Part shown: positions 24,690 through 37,071 of the stretch, in pieces
Numbering within the stretch: the stretch's first letter is position 1
Layout: each line of letters starts with the position of its first letter
Assembly (NCBI GenBank): GCA_907163345.1
Contig: CAJQUN010000151.1
Span: 682,001-746,000, forward strand
DNA: 64,000 nucleotides
Reading direction: 5' to 3'
Source of the DNA: Haberlea rhodopensis
Lineage: Eukaryota; Streptophyta; Magnoliopsida; Lamiales; Gesneriaceae
Position numbers and translations under genes: made by a program
The notes under the pieces: model-generated
What the model was told of the DNA's origin: nothing
The model's database searches: none
Seen by the model: the letters and a program-made list of their open reading frames with translations, nothing else

Positions 24690-24960
24690 TACCCGGCGGC
24701 ATGAATCATCGCCAATAGAATACCCGGCGGCATGAATCATCGCCAATAGCATACCCGATGATATGAATGCCCGGCGGCATGAACCATCGCCAATAGAATG
24801 CCCGACGGGATGAACCATCGCCAATAGAATGCCCGGAGGCATGAACCATCGCCAATAGAATACCCGGCGGCATGAACCATCGCCAATAGAATGCCCGACG
24901 GCATGAACCATCGCCAATAGAATGCCCGGCAGCATGAATCATCGCCAATGACACTATCAA
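24690..24960. repeat. 31-bp tandem repeat, about 8 copies
   Basis: The unit ggcggcatgaaccatcgcc plus aatagaatgccc repeats with atgaa(c/t)c starts at 24701, 24732, 24779, 24810, 24841, 24872, 24903 and 24934. The interval is 31 bp except one of 47 bp. Each unit carries GGCG...CGCC arms. It grades into the diverged GCGG/TCGC dyads on its left. Confidence 0.95.
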
Positions 24961-25015
24961 TATACCTGGCGGTATGAACCATCGCCAACTAAATCAGCGG
25001 AACAGATCAAGGACT

Positions 25016-25094
25016 CAAGAGGTACTCACATGCATGTAGCACTTTGTTCCTTTCGGACCCAAGAGGTGGCTCCCATTACACGCAGCACTTTGTT
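25016..25094. repeat. CAAGAGG / TAGCAC motif cluster in the LARD
   Basis: Motif C (caagaggt) at 25016 and 25060 alternates with motif D (tagcactttg) at 25037 and 25083. Spacings are 21, 23 and 23 bp. The same motif pair forms arrays in the Tekay LTRs and at 59092-59210. Confidence 0.85.
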
Positions 25095-25866
25095 CCCGAT
25101 TGCGTCGCTCAAATATCGATAATGTGGCTGTTCCGGTCTTGTTATAACATCGGAATTTTAGGACCCCTCGCTTTGACATATAGTGGCATCATATGATATC
25201 CCTCGCTTCGACAATGACAACGGCATGTACATCGCTTCGACATGACAGTGGCAAATATCATATTACCATCGCTTCATATGACAGCGGCAAGTACCTCCCT
25301 CGCTTAAATATAACAACCATCGGAACCTTCCACTAGCTCCATATACCTGCATACAGGTTAATACAATAGTTCACAAATTTTACTACGTCATATCGGCGGC
25401 TCAATAATATCCCTTGCTTTGACAATGACAGCGGCATGTACATCGCTTCGACATGACAGCGGCAAATATTATGATCCATCGCTGATGATATACCCGTAGT
25501 AGGACGCTAAAAGTAACACATTGTATATTCAATAACAATTGAAATCATACCACAATATCCCATTGTCTGTTGTCAACCATCCCTGTCCTTAGACAGCATA
25601 TCACATTTCCCATTTCCTGATTTTCCTACAAAATCAGATCCCTTAGCACATAATACATTGAGTGCCAGACATTACCATTAATGCCATCCCATCGTATTCT
25701 ACACGATTTCTGCAACCACAATGATCAGTAATACCACTTTCCATATCGTAAAAGCACATAAGCAATTAGTTGTGTCACACAACACTAATACCATCATGTA
25801 TAAATATGTGCTACCAATTCCTATCAACAAGTTCCTAGGCCCTTAACAGCCCCAAAGAGCAACAAC

Positions 25867-25879
25867 TGCTCTGATACCA
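25867..25879 (-). other. Primer-binding site (tRNA-iMet), LARD
   Basis: tgctctgatacca on the + strand is the complement of TGGTATCAGAGCA, which pairs with the 3' end of plant initiator-Met tRNA. It lies 4 nt from the LTR edge at 25884 and fixes the minus orientation of the element. Confidence 0.9.
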
Positions 25880-26675
25880 CTAATGTAAGGACCCCGTGCC
25901 CTTAACCCACAATTAGTGCATTAAGCCATACATTTGGTGCATTCAATCATGTGTAAAGGGAAACTACATGTAAACGTGGCACACAATACCACCTACAAAA
26001 TTTTCTTGCTTCATCTATTCCATTCCATGCAATATCCGATTTCCAAATTAAGACCATTCAACACATCATGCACCTATGTAATACACTAATCACAATCTCA
26101 ATTCATCTAGCAATTCCCTAGTCGATTGCTCACACATATAATGAAAAGAGAAAGGCCCATGCCTCTTTATACAACACATATACACATAATTATTGCTCAC
26201 ACACGAGCATCGAATAAACCTATGTGTACGTAATGTATACAAAAAGGTCATACACAATATCCAGCTCCGCATGAGCTCCGGTGTCTCGATCATGGAATCA
26301 CCTCCAATTCATAGCTCGATCACAGCTCCAGAGCTACCATTGTACCTGTTTCACCTGCCCCAACAGAGACAGCCCCCACACGGGGTGAGCATACCAATAC
26401 CACCAAACCAATAATCACAATTACATAATTCGTAAATTACAACAATGTAATTTCTAAGAATTTAAATGATACTCCCTGGATGGCATCATCCTCATCGGGA
26501 TCCCAATGTATTGTCCCTGTTCTCAAAACAACCAAAATCATCAAATTCCAAATATCCAGTTAATCATTACACTGATTAACTGTATCTCAAATCCAAATCA
26601 ATATCGATAGAGGAATAAAATACTGATATCCTAGATATATAGCCAGAGGTCACATTTCCTCGCCCACTCAAAAGT

Positions 26676-29037
26676 TGTGAGACCCCGATATCTCAAGATA
26701 CTAATAGGTGCGATTAAGAGAACTAAGCATTTCAATATTAGAGTATTTAATCGTGTTGACATTTTTGAGCTTACAGTTCAAATGTACCCATAAAATTTTC
26801 AACAATTAAAAGTTACATTTCTCAAAACAATAGGAGTGACACTATAGTTCTACTCTACTACTTGTAGAGACTACGCATAAGAACTCTGTCCTGCTATTGT
26901 AGTAGCACTCCTTACAGCTCAAAGTATCAGCCCCGACCCTAGTTCTCCTTAGCAAAAGCACCTACAAAGACAACCCCCAACGCATGAGCACATAGCTATC
27001 CATATACAACACAATATGAATACGTAAGGCGTAAATGCATAACCATAAATACAAAACACTTCCTGTATTTTCATCGCATTTACAATGCCCATTGATTGTC
27101 CCTGTACCACAATTCATAATCAAAACACTATATGAATGTATGGCTTCACTAATAAATGTCATGACATATCATCTCTTTTTCTTGAGTCAGTCATCATCAG
27201 TTATTTTAATGCTTCTTCGCTTTACAATCTCAAAACAAGCGGTATCTCATCCTCGCTTCTTCATACTAGCGGTATCTCATCATCGCTTAGTATGGTATAC
27301 CCCGCCTCCATATGCAAGCGAGCCTCCCCCCTCCCGCTCCACATGTTTAGCGGTCAAGCGTAAGCATTAAACCTTCACTGTGATCACCCCTGACTCGTGG
27401 AATACTCCTCTTTATTCCACATCACAATATGCAACAACAATGCATAATATGCAACAACAATGCATAATAACATGTATCAACTCTTAATGCATCACATTGC
27501 ATTCATCATATGTCAAAAAGACAAACATAAGTACATGTTACCGTTGGGATGTCCGTACGTCGCTTACGTACCTTTCCAAAATGTAGTGTGTGGTGGGACT
27601 CTATCCCCTGCGTTGTGTAGCCGTCTGTGAAGGCTCTACACCAGTGTACAACACAATATTAGATGCCAATATATGATCCAAAATCAAAAATCCAACAAAA
27701 TATCAATATTTCAAAATTTTGCCTCTGGCGATCGATCGCTACCACTTGGCGATCGATCACCAAACTCCACTGTCCCATGGCGATCGATCGCGCCATTCAT
27801 GGCGATCGATCGCGTGCCTTTGATTTTGGCTACTGGACCTCGGCGATCGATCGCGCCATTTGTGGCGATCGATCGCCACATGGTCTGTGCGCGACATTTT
27901 TCCAGAATGCTCAACACTGATTTTCACACCTTTCATTCTAACATGTAAGACATACAACATGCCTAAACAAACATGCTAGTAGCTACAATACACTACCCTG
28001 AGTGTAATCATACAAGATATATATCCCAACCACAAACCCACATGCATTAAAAGCACCCTATAACATCAGTACTCAACCAACTTTTTCGAAAAACAGAGCA
28101 TTATCTTCCTGCCCAGATTTTTGAGTACCCACTTTCAAGCAATGAAATCTACCACATAAGTCATGAATATTGCTCGAATAAAAATGCCAAGGCTTCACAA
28201 AACTACCATGCATATTTTCACATCAAAGTTTTACCCTAAAACCCATCTAACATGCATAATATCGCCTCCTCAAAATCACTCCCAGTCCACATTTTCCAGA
28301 AAAACAGGGCATACTCCTACCCAGATTTCCGAACACCCTACTTTACATGCTTATTTCCCCAACATAAAACATGTAAAATACATAAGGAAAAATACTGAGA
28401 GCTACATAACAACACCATGTAAGCATTTAAATCGGAGGTTTTAAGAAACCTAAGCTAACATGCCATTTTTCACACCAACAAAAGTATGAACTCAACAACT
28501 AAATTTCAAACCCAGAAATGGTTTCTCACCCCTTTTTGCTCCGATTTTTGGAAGCTTCCCAAGCAATAAAAATGGAAGGTCTCCTCTCTAACTCCCTTAG
28601 CAGCTGTTGGACGAATTGTGGGAGAGAATTGGAGTGATTTCAGACATGGGAGGGTTGGGTGAGAGATGGGACAAGGGGTATGGGCAAGCAGCTGGTAGCT
28701 GGCAGCAGGGCATGGGTCAAGGGGGGTGGTTGGGTGGTGGGTTATGTGATGTGTTATGTTTTGGTCCCGGTATTTAGCACGATGCATTAAAATATCCTCA
28801 CATGATATTTTATAGTATTTTCTCAATAAAATACTTCAATTCCCAATTAAATATGCTTTTACCAAAACAATAATACACACCCCAAAATAATTATGCCACA
28901 ACCCCAACATCCCAACATATGTCGCATGCACCCCGAAATGTAACTCCTCAACCATATTATCAACCTCATGAATTAACACTAAATCATCATAATATAAATA
29001 AATGATTAAATCACATAATCATTTCGGGGATATCACA
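26676..29037 (-). repeat. Gypsy left LTR (2362 bp)
   Basis: TG...CA bounded. Contains GCGGTATCTCAT-type dyads at 27239-27286, a local duplication tgcaacaacaatgcataata (about 27430-27470), and the phased palindrome array at 27728-27876. Differs from the right LTR at only scattered single positions in my reading (for example the second palindrome reads gatcgatcac here but gatcgatcgc in the right LTR). Confidence 0.95.
27728..27876. repeat. Phased GCGATCGATCGC array (6 copies), Gypsy left LTR
   Basis: Copies start at 27728, 27749 (ends ac), 27780, 27802, 27843 and 27865. Spacings are 21, 31, 22, 41 and 22 bp. Confidence 0.97.
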
Positions 29038-29082
29038 ATACTCCCCTACTTATAAGATTTCGCCCTCGAAATCAGCATGCAC

Positions 29083-32000
29083 TTACCCAATATAAAGTAA
29101 AACAAAACATAAATGCATACCAGAAAACAGCTCTGGATAGTGCTGCACCATGTGTCGCTCTGTCTCCCACGTGGCCTCCTCGACACCCCTACGATCCCAC
29201 TGAACCTTGATCATAGGAATAACATTGTTTCTCAGTCTGAGATCTGCCCTATCCAAAATCCTGATAGGCCGCTCAACATAGGAAACATCTGACTCAATCT
29301 GAACCTCAGAAGGCTGCAACACATTAGAAGGATCTGGCTCGTACTTCCGCAACATAGACACATGAAATACATCGTGAATACCAGACAGAGAGGGCGGTAA
29401 AGCTAACCGGTAAGCCAGAGTACCCACACGCTGCAAGATCTCGTACGGCCCCACATATCTCGGGGATAACGTCCCCCGCATACCAAACCGTACCACACCT
29501 CTGAATGGTGAGATCTTCAGAAAGACTCTGTCACCCAACTGAAACTCCAACGGTCTTCGCCGCTGATTGGCATACGCTGCCTGTCTGTCCTGAGCTGCCT
29601 TCATATTGTGTCTTATCACTTTTACCTTTTCTTCCATTTCCCGGATCAAATCTGGTCCTCCGACTGATTTGCGATCCACGTCATCCCAACACAAGGGTGA
29701 CCTACAACGCTTACCATAGAGGGCCTCGAAAGGAGCCATCTGTATACTTGCCTAGTAGCTGTTGTTGTAAGAGAACTCCACCAAGGCTATCGAGTCCTGC
29801 CATGAAGTGTCGAACTCTAGCACACAAGCTCTCAACATATCTTCGAGCGTCTGTATTGTACGCTCGGTCTGTCCGTCCGTCTGAGGGTGGTAGGCTGTGC
29901 TCAGCCTCAACTCTGTACCTAGAGCTGTCTGCAGACCCTCCCAAAAGTGAGATGTAAACCGCGGATCTCGATCAGACACAATCGAAACAGGGATCCCATG
30001 CAGTCGCACCACATCTCTGATATATAACTGTGCCATCCTCAAGTACGTGAAGGTCATACAGTAGGGAATGAAATGAGCACTCTTAGTCAATCTGTCGACG
30101 ACTACCCATATAACATCGAAACCCGAAACAGTCCTCGGTAAGTGGGTCACGAAGTCCATGGATATGTGCTCCCATTTCCACTGTGGTATCTCCAAGCTCC
30201 TTAGTTCACCTCCAGGCCTCTGCCTCTCGGCCTTTACCTGTTGACAAATCAAACAGCGCTTGACAAAAGAGGTGACATCTTGTTTCATACGCCTCCACCA
30301 GAACTGGCTGAGTAGATCCTTATACATCTTTTTCCCGCCCGGGTGGACACTCATCCTGCTGCAATGAGCTCGCTGTAATATACCCTGATGCAACTCGGGT
30401 GTATCTGGAACCACCCATCTGTCGTCAAGTCTCAGAGAACCGTCCTCAGCCACTTTGAATCTCGATGGCTGCCCTGAATGAACCACTGACATCCATCTCT
30501 GAACCTCTGCATCGGTCCCCTGAGCCTTCCTGATGTGATCATAAATAACAGGCTCAGCTAACAAGGTCAAGACCTGTACTGGTGAAGTAGACACATCATA
30601 ATCAAATCCCAAATGGCAGTAGGAGCCCAACATAGCTGATAGACACATGGCATCCTCCGCTGTGCTCCTCACCTTCCGACTCAAAGCGTCGGCTGTCAAG
30701 TTTGCTTTCCCGGGATGGTATAGGATTTCACAATCATAATCCTTCAGCAGATCCATCCATCTCCTCTGTCTCATATTCAGCTCAGCCTGTGTAAACAAGA
30801 ACTTCAGGCTTTTGTGATCAGTGAAGATGGTGAAAGAGGTACCGTATAAGTAGTGTCGCCATATCTTCAAGGCGAACACTATAGCTGCTAGCTCCAGGTC
30901 ATGGACCGGATACCTCGTCTCATGTGGCTTCAATTGTCTCGAAGCGTAAGCCACAACGTGCTTATCCTGCATTAGCACGCATCCTAAACCCTGAAGCGAT
31001 GCGTCGGTATAGAGAACGAACCCTTTGTTCTCCCTGGGAATTACCAAAACTGGCGCTGAAGTCAATCTGTGCTTCAACTCCTGGAAGCTCTGCTCACAAG
31101 TTTTCGACCAAATGAATGGAACTCCCTTCTGAGTCAGCTGTGTAAGTGGCTTGGCGATCTTTGAGAAACCCTCGACGAAACGTCGATAATAGCCAGCCAG
31201 ACCAAGAAAACTTCGAATTTCACTGACTGAAGTAGGGGCAGACCAATCCATAACTGCCTCTATCTTCCTCGGGTCTACTGATATCCCCTCTCATGATATG
31301 ATATGGCCCAAAAATGATACACTGCTCAGCCAAAACTCACACTTGCTGAGTTTGGCGTACAACTGATGATTTCTGAGAATCTGAAGTACTGTCCTCAAAT
31401 GGTCGGCATGTTCCTCCTCACTCCTTGAGTATACGAGGATGTCATCAATGAATACGATCACAAACTGATCGAGGTACTCCTGAAATACTCTGTTCATCAA
31501 GCTCATAAAAACTGCAGGTGCATTTGTCACTCCGAATGGCATCACTAAGAACTCGTAGTGCCCATACCGAGTTCTAAAAGCCGTCTTTTGAACATCGCCA
31601 GCTCTAACCCGCACCTGGTGATAGCCGGACCTCAAGTCTATCTTCGAGTACACCTCTGTACCCTGAAGCTGATCGAACAGATCATCAATCCTCGGAAGTG
31701 GATACCTGTTCTTCACTGTGGCCTTGTTCAGTTGCCTGTAGTCAATGCACAGACGCATTGAACCATCCTTCTTTTTCAAGAACAATACTGGTGCACCCCA
31801 AGGCGATACACTAGGACGAATGTATCCCTTGTCGAGGAGCTCCTATAACTGTACCTTCAGTTCTCTCAGCTCTGCCGGTGCCATCCTGTATGGGGCACGA
31901 GAAATAGCAGAAGTCCCCGGCAGCAGCTCAATGGCGAACTCAACATCCCTGACAGGCGGAAATCCCAGAATCTCATCTGGGAACACATCAATGAACTCCG

Positions 32001-33618
32001 CCACAACTGGAATGTCCTCGGCTCTCACTTCCTTCTCTTCTGATGCATTCACGGCATAAATAAGGTACCCAGTGTGGTCACGTTCCAATAACCGCGACAT
32101 CTTAACCGCTGAGATCACTAGAATCCTTGGACGAGAGCCGTCCCCATAAAAAGTCCACTGGAACCCCTGATCAGATAGAAAACGTACCATCCTCTGTCGG
32201 CAATCTACCACAGCTCGGTATCTGCTCAACACATCAATGCCGATAATACAGTCAAAGTCTGCCATCTCTAATTGAATCAGATCGGCCCTCAGATCATTGC
32301 CCTCAAAATAAATGAGGCAATCAGATAACAGTCGGTCCGCAATCACATGTTTTCCCGTGGGTGTCGAGACCATGAGAGGCGTGGGTAACAGAAACGAGCA
32401 CAAGTGGTGTCTCTCCACAAAAGCAACAGATACAAAAGAATGAGAAGCACCTGTATCTACAAAAATAAATGCAGGGTACGTAAATAAATGACACGTACCA
32501 GCAATGACCTCCTCCGGGGCTGCCTCAGCCTGCTCCTTAGTCAGTGCATACACTTGTCCCTGCGGTGGTCCTGTCGCCTGACCTCCCTATGGTCGAGGCA
32601 CAAACTGTTGCCTCGGTGGTGCCGTCCTAGCATCAAATCTCGGCCTATTCGGCCCTGAGTCTACCTGACTTGCCCGATTGGGGCAATTTCGTGCTAAGTG
32701 GCCCACCTTGCCACAAACATAACAGCCTCGGCAGTCACGTGACAAGTGAAATCCTCCACAGCGGTCACACCTGTCCCCTCCTGCTTTACTCCCCTGTGTA
32801 GGTCCTCGATTGCTCTGCTTCTGACTCTGAGATTTCTTCCCGCTAAATCTGGAAGATGATGAGGCTCCACAAGCCTTGAACTGATCCCCTCGTGGTTTCA
32901 AACTATCAGTAACAGGCCTCTGTGATGGCACGGAAGAGGGTACAACGTCCTTATATGCTCCCACTGCAATCTCTGCCAGCTCTGCCCTAGTTAGGGCGTC
33001 ATCAAAAGAGCTGGGGTTGTTGGAAACAACCCGATCAAACAATTCTGGCCTCAGTCCCTTCAGGAAATGCCTCATCTTTGCATGGCTGCTCACAGCGATA
33101 TGGGGGACATATCTCAACAGTGAGGAATACTGCAAAGCAAAGTCTGAAACTGACATGTTGCCCTGCTTCAAATTAGTGAACTCGTCCTCCTTGACTTGTC
33201 TGGCAGCGGCAGAAAAATACCGGTTAAGAAACCGGGTCCTGAATACAGTCCAGTCCACTACCATACCTTGGGCCCTCAGCTCCATCACAGTGGTCTTCCA
33301 CCACATAGAAGGCTTCTTCGCCATTTGAAACTCGGCTAACCTCAGCCATGCGGTACGTGCACAGGGCGCAGTCACAAGTATCTGCTCTATCCGTTCTAAC
33401 CACTCTTCGGCCCCTTCTCCAGACTCGGTCCCCTCAAACATGGGTGGACGGAAGTTCAGAAACTGTGTCAAACTGAGCTCCCCTGGTAATAACATCTGTG
33501 CACTGGGCTCCACTCCTACAGCAGGTGGCGGTAAAGGATTTATATGAGCAACACTAGCATTCATACTGCCCATATCCCCTACCTCTTCATTGAGGTTCTC
33601 CGGGTTAATAGCCGCCAT
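29083..33618 (-). pseudogene. Gypsy gag-pol polyprotein with four in-frame stops
   Basis: A single minus-strand frame of about 1510 codons from the ATG at 33618-33616, with no frameshift. In order: gag with zinc knuckle CYVCGKVGHLARNC (about residue 300); aspartic protease FVDTGAS (about 386); reverse transcriptase with FIDD (about 722); RNase H (IFTDHKSLKFLFTQ); integrase with an HHCC zinc site and D-D-E (MDFV, SDRDPRF, TERTIQ); and a C-terminal chromodomain-like segment (VQWDRRGVEEATWE). Four nonsense codons interrupt it, at about 32588, 31845, 31275 and 29753. Three read TAG where the family has CAG and one reads TGA. So it is translationally dead but otherwise complete. Known function: replication and integration of the element. 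Confidence 0.94.
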
Positions 33619-33819
33619 GCTGCAACACAAGAGTTAACAACAATACCAAAAGCAGTTCATAGTATAAAGCCGTTAGATAACAAGAGTATCATATTCAAAG
33701 CATGTTAGTATAACACTTATACAAAAATATGCATCACATGCATAACATGCCCAACAATGAATACCTAACCAACTTGTCTCTAAAGGCTACCCTTCACTCT
33801 CCCCTGGTTATCTAACCAC

Positions 33820-33832
33820 TGCTCTGATACCA
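33820..33832 (-). other. Primer-binding site (tRNA-iMet), Gypsy element
   Basis: tgctctgatacca, complement of TGGTATCAGAGCA, 5 nt left of the right LTR at 33838. Confidence 0.9.
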
Positions 33833-33837
33833 CTAAA

Positions 33838-36197
33838 TGTGAGACCCCGATATCTCAAGATATTAATAGGTGCGATTAAGAGAACTAAGCATTTCAATAT
33901 TAGAGTATTTAATCGTGTTGACATTTTTGAGCTTACAGTTCAAATGTACCCATAAAATTTTCAACAATTAAAAGTTACATTTCTCAAAACAATAGGAGTG
34001 ACACTATAGTTCTACTCTACTACTTGTAGAGACTACGCATAAGAACTCTGTCCTGCTATTGTAGTAGCACTCCTTACAGCTCAAAGTATCAGCCCCGACC
34101 CTAGTTCTCCTTAGCAAAAGCATCTACAAAGACAACCCCCAACGCATGAGCACATAGCTATCCATATACAACACAATATGAATACGTAAGGCGTAAATGC
34201 ATAATCATAAATACAAAACACTTCCTGTATTTTCATCGCATTTACAATGCCCATTGGTTGTCCCTGTACCACAATTCATAATCAAAACACTATATGAATG
34301 TATGGCTTCACTAATAAATGTCATGACATATCATCTCTTTTCTTGAGTCAGTCATCATCAGTTATTTTAATGCTTCTTCGCTTTACAATCTCAAAACAAG
34401 CGGTATCTCATCCTCGCTTCTTCATACTAGCGGTATCTCATCATCTCTTAGTATGGTATACCCCGCCTCCATATGCAAGCGAGCCTCCCCCCTCCCGATC
34501 CACATTTTTAGCGGTCAAGCGTAAGCATTAAACCTTCACTGTGATCACCCTGACTCGTGGAATACTCCTCTTTATTCCACATCACAATATGCAACAACAA
34601 TGCATAATATGCAACAACAATGCATAATAACATGTATCAACTCTTAATGCATCACATTGCATTCATCATATGTCAAAAAGACAAACATAAGTACATGTTA
34701 CCGTTGGGATGCCCGTACGTCGCTTACGTACCTTTCCAAAATGTAGTGTGTGGTGGGACTCTATCCCCTGCGTTGTGTAGCCGTCTGTGAAGGCTCTACA
34801 CCAGTGTACAACACAATATTAGATGCCAATATATGATCCAAAATCAAAAATCCAACAAAATATCAATATTTCAAAATTTTGCCTCTGGCGATCGATCGCT
34901 ACCACTTGGCGATCGATCGCCAAACTCCACTGTCCCATGGCGATCGATCGCGCCATTCATGGCGATCGATCGCGTGCCTTTGATTTTGGCTACTGGACCT
35001 CGGCGATCGATCGCGCCATTTGTGGCGATCGATCGCCACATGGTCTGTGCACGACATTTTTCCAGAATGCTCAACACTGATTTTCACACCTTTCATTCTA
35101 ACATATAAGACATACAACATGCCTAAACAAACATGCTAGTAGCTACAATACACTACCCTGAGTGTAATCATACAAGATATATATCCCAACCACAAACCCA
35201 CATGCATTAAAAGCACCCTATAACATCAGTACTCAACCAACTTTTTCGAAAAACAGAGCATTATCTTCCTGCCCAGAATTTTGAGTACCCACTTTCAAGC
35301 AATGAAATCTACCACATAAGTCATGAATATTGCTCGAATAAAAATGCCAAGGCTTCACAAAACTACCATGCATATTTTCACATCAAAGGTTTACCCTAAA
35401 ACCCATCTAACATGCATAATATCGCCTCCTCAAAATCACTCCCAGTCCACATTTTCCAGAAAAACAGGGCATACTCCTACCCAGATTTCCGAACACCCTA
35501 CTTTACATGCTTATTTCCCCAACATAAAACATGTAAAATACATAAGGAAAAATACTGTGAGCTACATAACAACACCATGTAAGCATTTAAATCGGAGGTT
35601 TTAAGAAACCTAAGCTAACATGCCATTTTTCACACCAACAAAAGTATGAACTCAACAACTAAATTTCAAACCCATAAATGGTTTCTCACCCCTTTTTGCT
35701 CCGATTTTTGGAAGCTTCCCAAGCAATAAAAATGGAAGGTCTCCTCTCTAACTCCCTTAGCAGCTGTTGGACGAATCGTGGGAGAGAATTGGAGTGATTT
35801 CAGACATGGGAGGGTTGGGTGAGAGATGGGACAAGGGGTATGGGCAAGCAGCTGGTAGCTGGCAGCAGGGCATGGGTCAAGGGGGGTGGTTGGGTGGTGG
35901 GTTATGTGATATGTTATGTTTTGGTCCCGGTATTTAGCACGATGCATTAAAATATCCTCACATGATATTTTATAGTATTTTCTCAATAAAATACTTCAAT
36001 TCCCATTTAAATATGCTTTTACCAAAACAATAACACACCCCAAAATAATTATGCCACAACCCCAACATCCCAACATATGTCGCATGCACCCCGAAATGTA
36101 ACTCCTCAACCATATTAATTCAACCTCATGAATTAACACTAAATCATCATAATATAAATAAATGATTAAATCACATAATCATTTCGGGGATATCACA
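33838..36197 (-). repeat. Gypsy right LTR (2360 bp)
   Basis: TG...CA bounded partner of 26676-29037. Functionally the 5' LTR, since transcription runs leftward from it into the polyprotein frame. Carries the array at 34888-35036. Confidence 0.95.
34888..35036. repeat. Phased GCGATCGATCGC array (6 copies), Gypsy right LTR
   Basis: Copies, all perfect, start at 34888, 34909, 34940, 34962, 35003 and 35025. Spacings are 21, 31, 22, 41 and 22 bp, identical to the left LTR. Confidence 0.97.
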
Positions 36198-36738
36198 AAA
36201 GTAGCGGCATCACTTACCGATGTTTGGTCCATAGGGACCACATCTCGACAATTGCTCGCTCCAAAGCGGCACCAAACAATACATAAGACCGACCAACATC
36301 ACACACCCAGTCCCGTTTCCATTAACCAATTATTGCAAGACACCATATATTATGTATCGACTACTAATCTTTACCAATCATCTATCTCATGCACAACAAT
36401 TGCAATAATATAATTAAGGTCATGCTCGTACGTTACACGTACCTTAAGTTTCCGTAGTCCAAGTCAAACCTTGCTTGAGTTCCATGCCTCGAGAAATATG
36501 TGCTAAAACACATAAACAACTCACAGTCAAGTATAAGCATGCAATCACGTGCCCACGCACGTTTGCAACCTCAAAACCCATCTTCAATCCATGACAATTA
36601 CCAAAATAAAAGCCCCCGGCTAGGCATGCATAATACCCAAAAATATCCATTTTACAAGTTTTTAAAGGTAGCCAAAAACTCAACCGAAAATCCCGTTTTA
36701 TTTAACTTGGCTCCAACCAATCCATTTAAAAGTCTAGC

Positions 36739-36832
36739 ATTTGCGACTTAAATGGTCGACTCCCGGGGCAATGTTTACATTCCAATTGGAATGTAAACAT
36801 TGCCCCGGGAGTCGACCATTTAAGTCGCAAAT
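36739..36832. repeat. 94-bp perfect palindrome in the LARD right LTR
   Basis: Two 47-bp arms meet without a spacer at 36785/36786 (centre tccaattgga). The right arm matches the single-copy sequence of the left LTR (20768-20815 region), while the left arm is an inverted extra copy of it. I found no mismatch between the arms. Confidence 0.93.
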
Positions 36833-36876
36833 CCAAAATCCCAATAAAAATCCAAGAAAACTAAAATCACCTGCTG

Positions 36877-37071
36877 GCGATCAGTCGCTATACTGGGCGA
36901 TCGATCGATAGCCCCTTGGCGATCGATCGCTCGATATAGCGATCGGCGATCGATCGCCAGACCTTACTGGCGCGAGGCGATCGATCGCTCAAAAGTAGCG
37001 ATCGATCGCTACCATGCTGAAAAGCCTACTGCCCGCGGGCGGTCGATCGCTCGCCACAGGCGATCGATCGC
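36877..37071. repeat. Phased GCGATCGATCGC array (8 copies), LARD right LTR
   Basis: Copies start at 36877 (gcgatcagtcgc), 36897 (ends ga), 36919, 36946, 36977, 36998, 37039 (gcggtcgatcgc) and 37060. Spacings are 20, 22, 27, 31, 21, 41 and 21 bp. The last four match the left LTR, whereas the first four have been reshuffled; an extra gcgatcg at 36939 suggests slippage. Confidence 0.95.

Larger units (their letters stand above)
21812..25883 (-). other. LARD internal region, non-coding
   Basis: About 4.07 kb without a retroviral domain on either strand. From the left: purine tract and tttcgtcctcgaaa; a long stretch of short punctuated phrases (cacgac, ccgtgc, accacc) with no long frame of recognisable content; a run of 13 C at 23684-23696; dyad-rich GCGG-N9-TCGC sequence (about 24400-24690); a 31-bp tandem array (24690-24960); a CAAGAGG/TAGCAC motif cluster (25016-25094); more GCGG/TCGC dyads (25150-25490); and the primer-binding site at 25867-25879. 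Minus-strand open frames across the tandem repeats are artefacts of the 31-bp unit. Confidence 0.8.
26676..36197 (-). mobile_element. Ty3/Gypsy Tekay-like retrotransposon, 9522 bp
   Basis: LTRs 26676-29037 and 33838-36197 (TGTGAGACCCC...GATATCACA) are nearly identical by eye. The element is flanked by the exact 5-bp duplication AAAGT (26671-26675, 36198-36202), and the empty target is seen in the LARD left LTR at 20224-20228. The primer-binding site for tRNA-iMet is at 33820-33832 and a purine tract lies at about 29038-29052, giving minus orientation. One polyprotein frame runs the full interior. Gene order gag-PR-RT-RH-INT with a chromodomain-like tail places it with chromoviruses. LTR similarity indicates a young insertion, later than the LARD. 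Confidence 0.96.

Noticed and set aside
24467..24988. Minus-strand frames rich in 'FYWRWFMPPGILLAMVHAAG'
   Set aside because: Produced by the 31-bp tandem repeat read in three frames; no start context and no homology recognised.
27663..27960. Open frames on both strands with repeated RSIA / DRS / AIDR residues (also at 13358-13624, 34823-35120, 57186-57871)
   Set aside because: They are translations of the GCGATCGATCGC arrays. The peptide repeats follow from the DNA motif, frames on both strands look alike, and none has a gene context.
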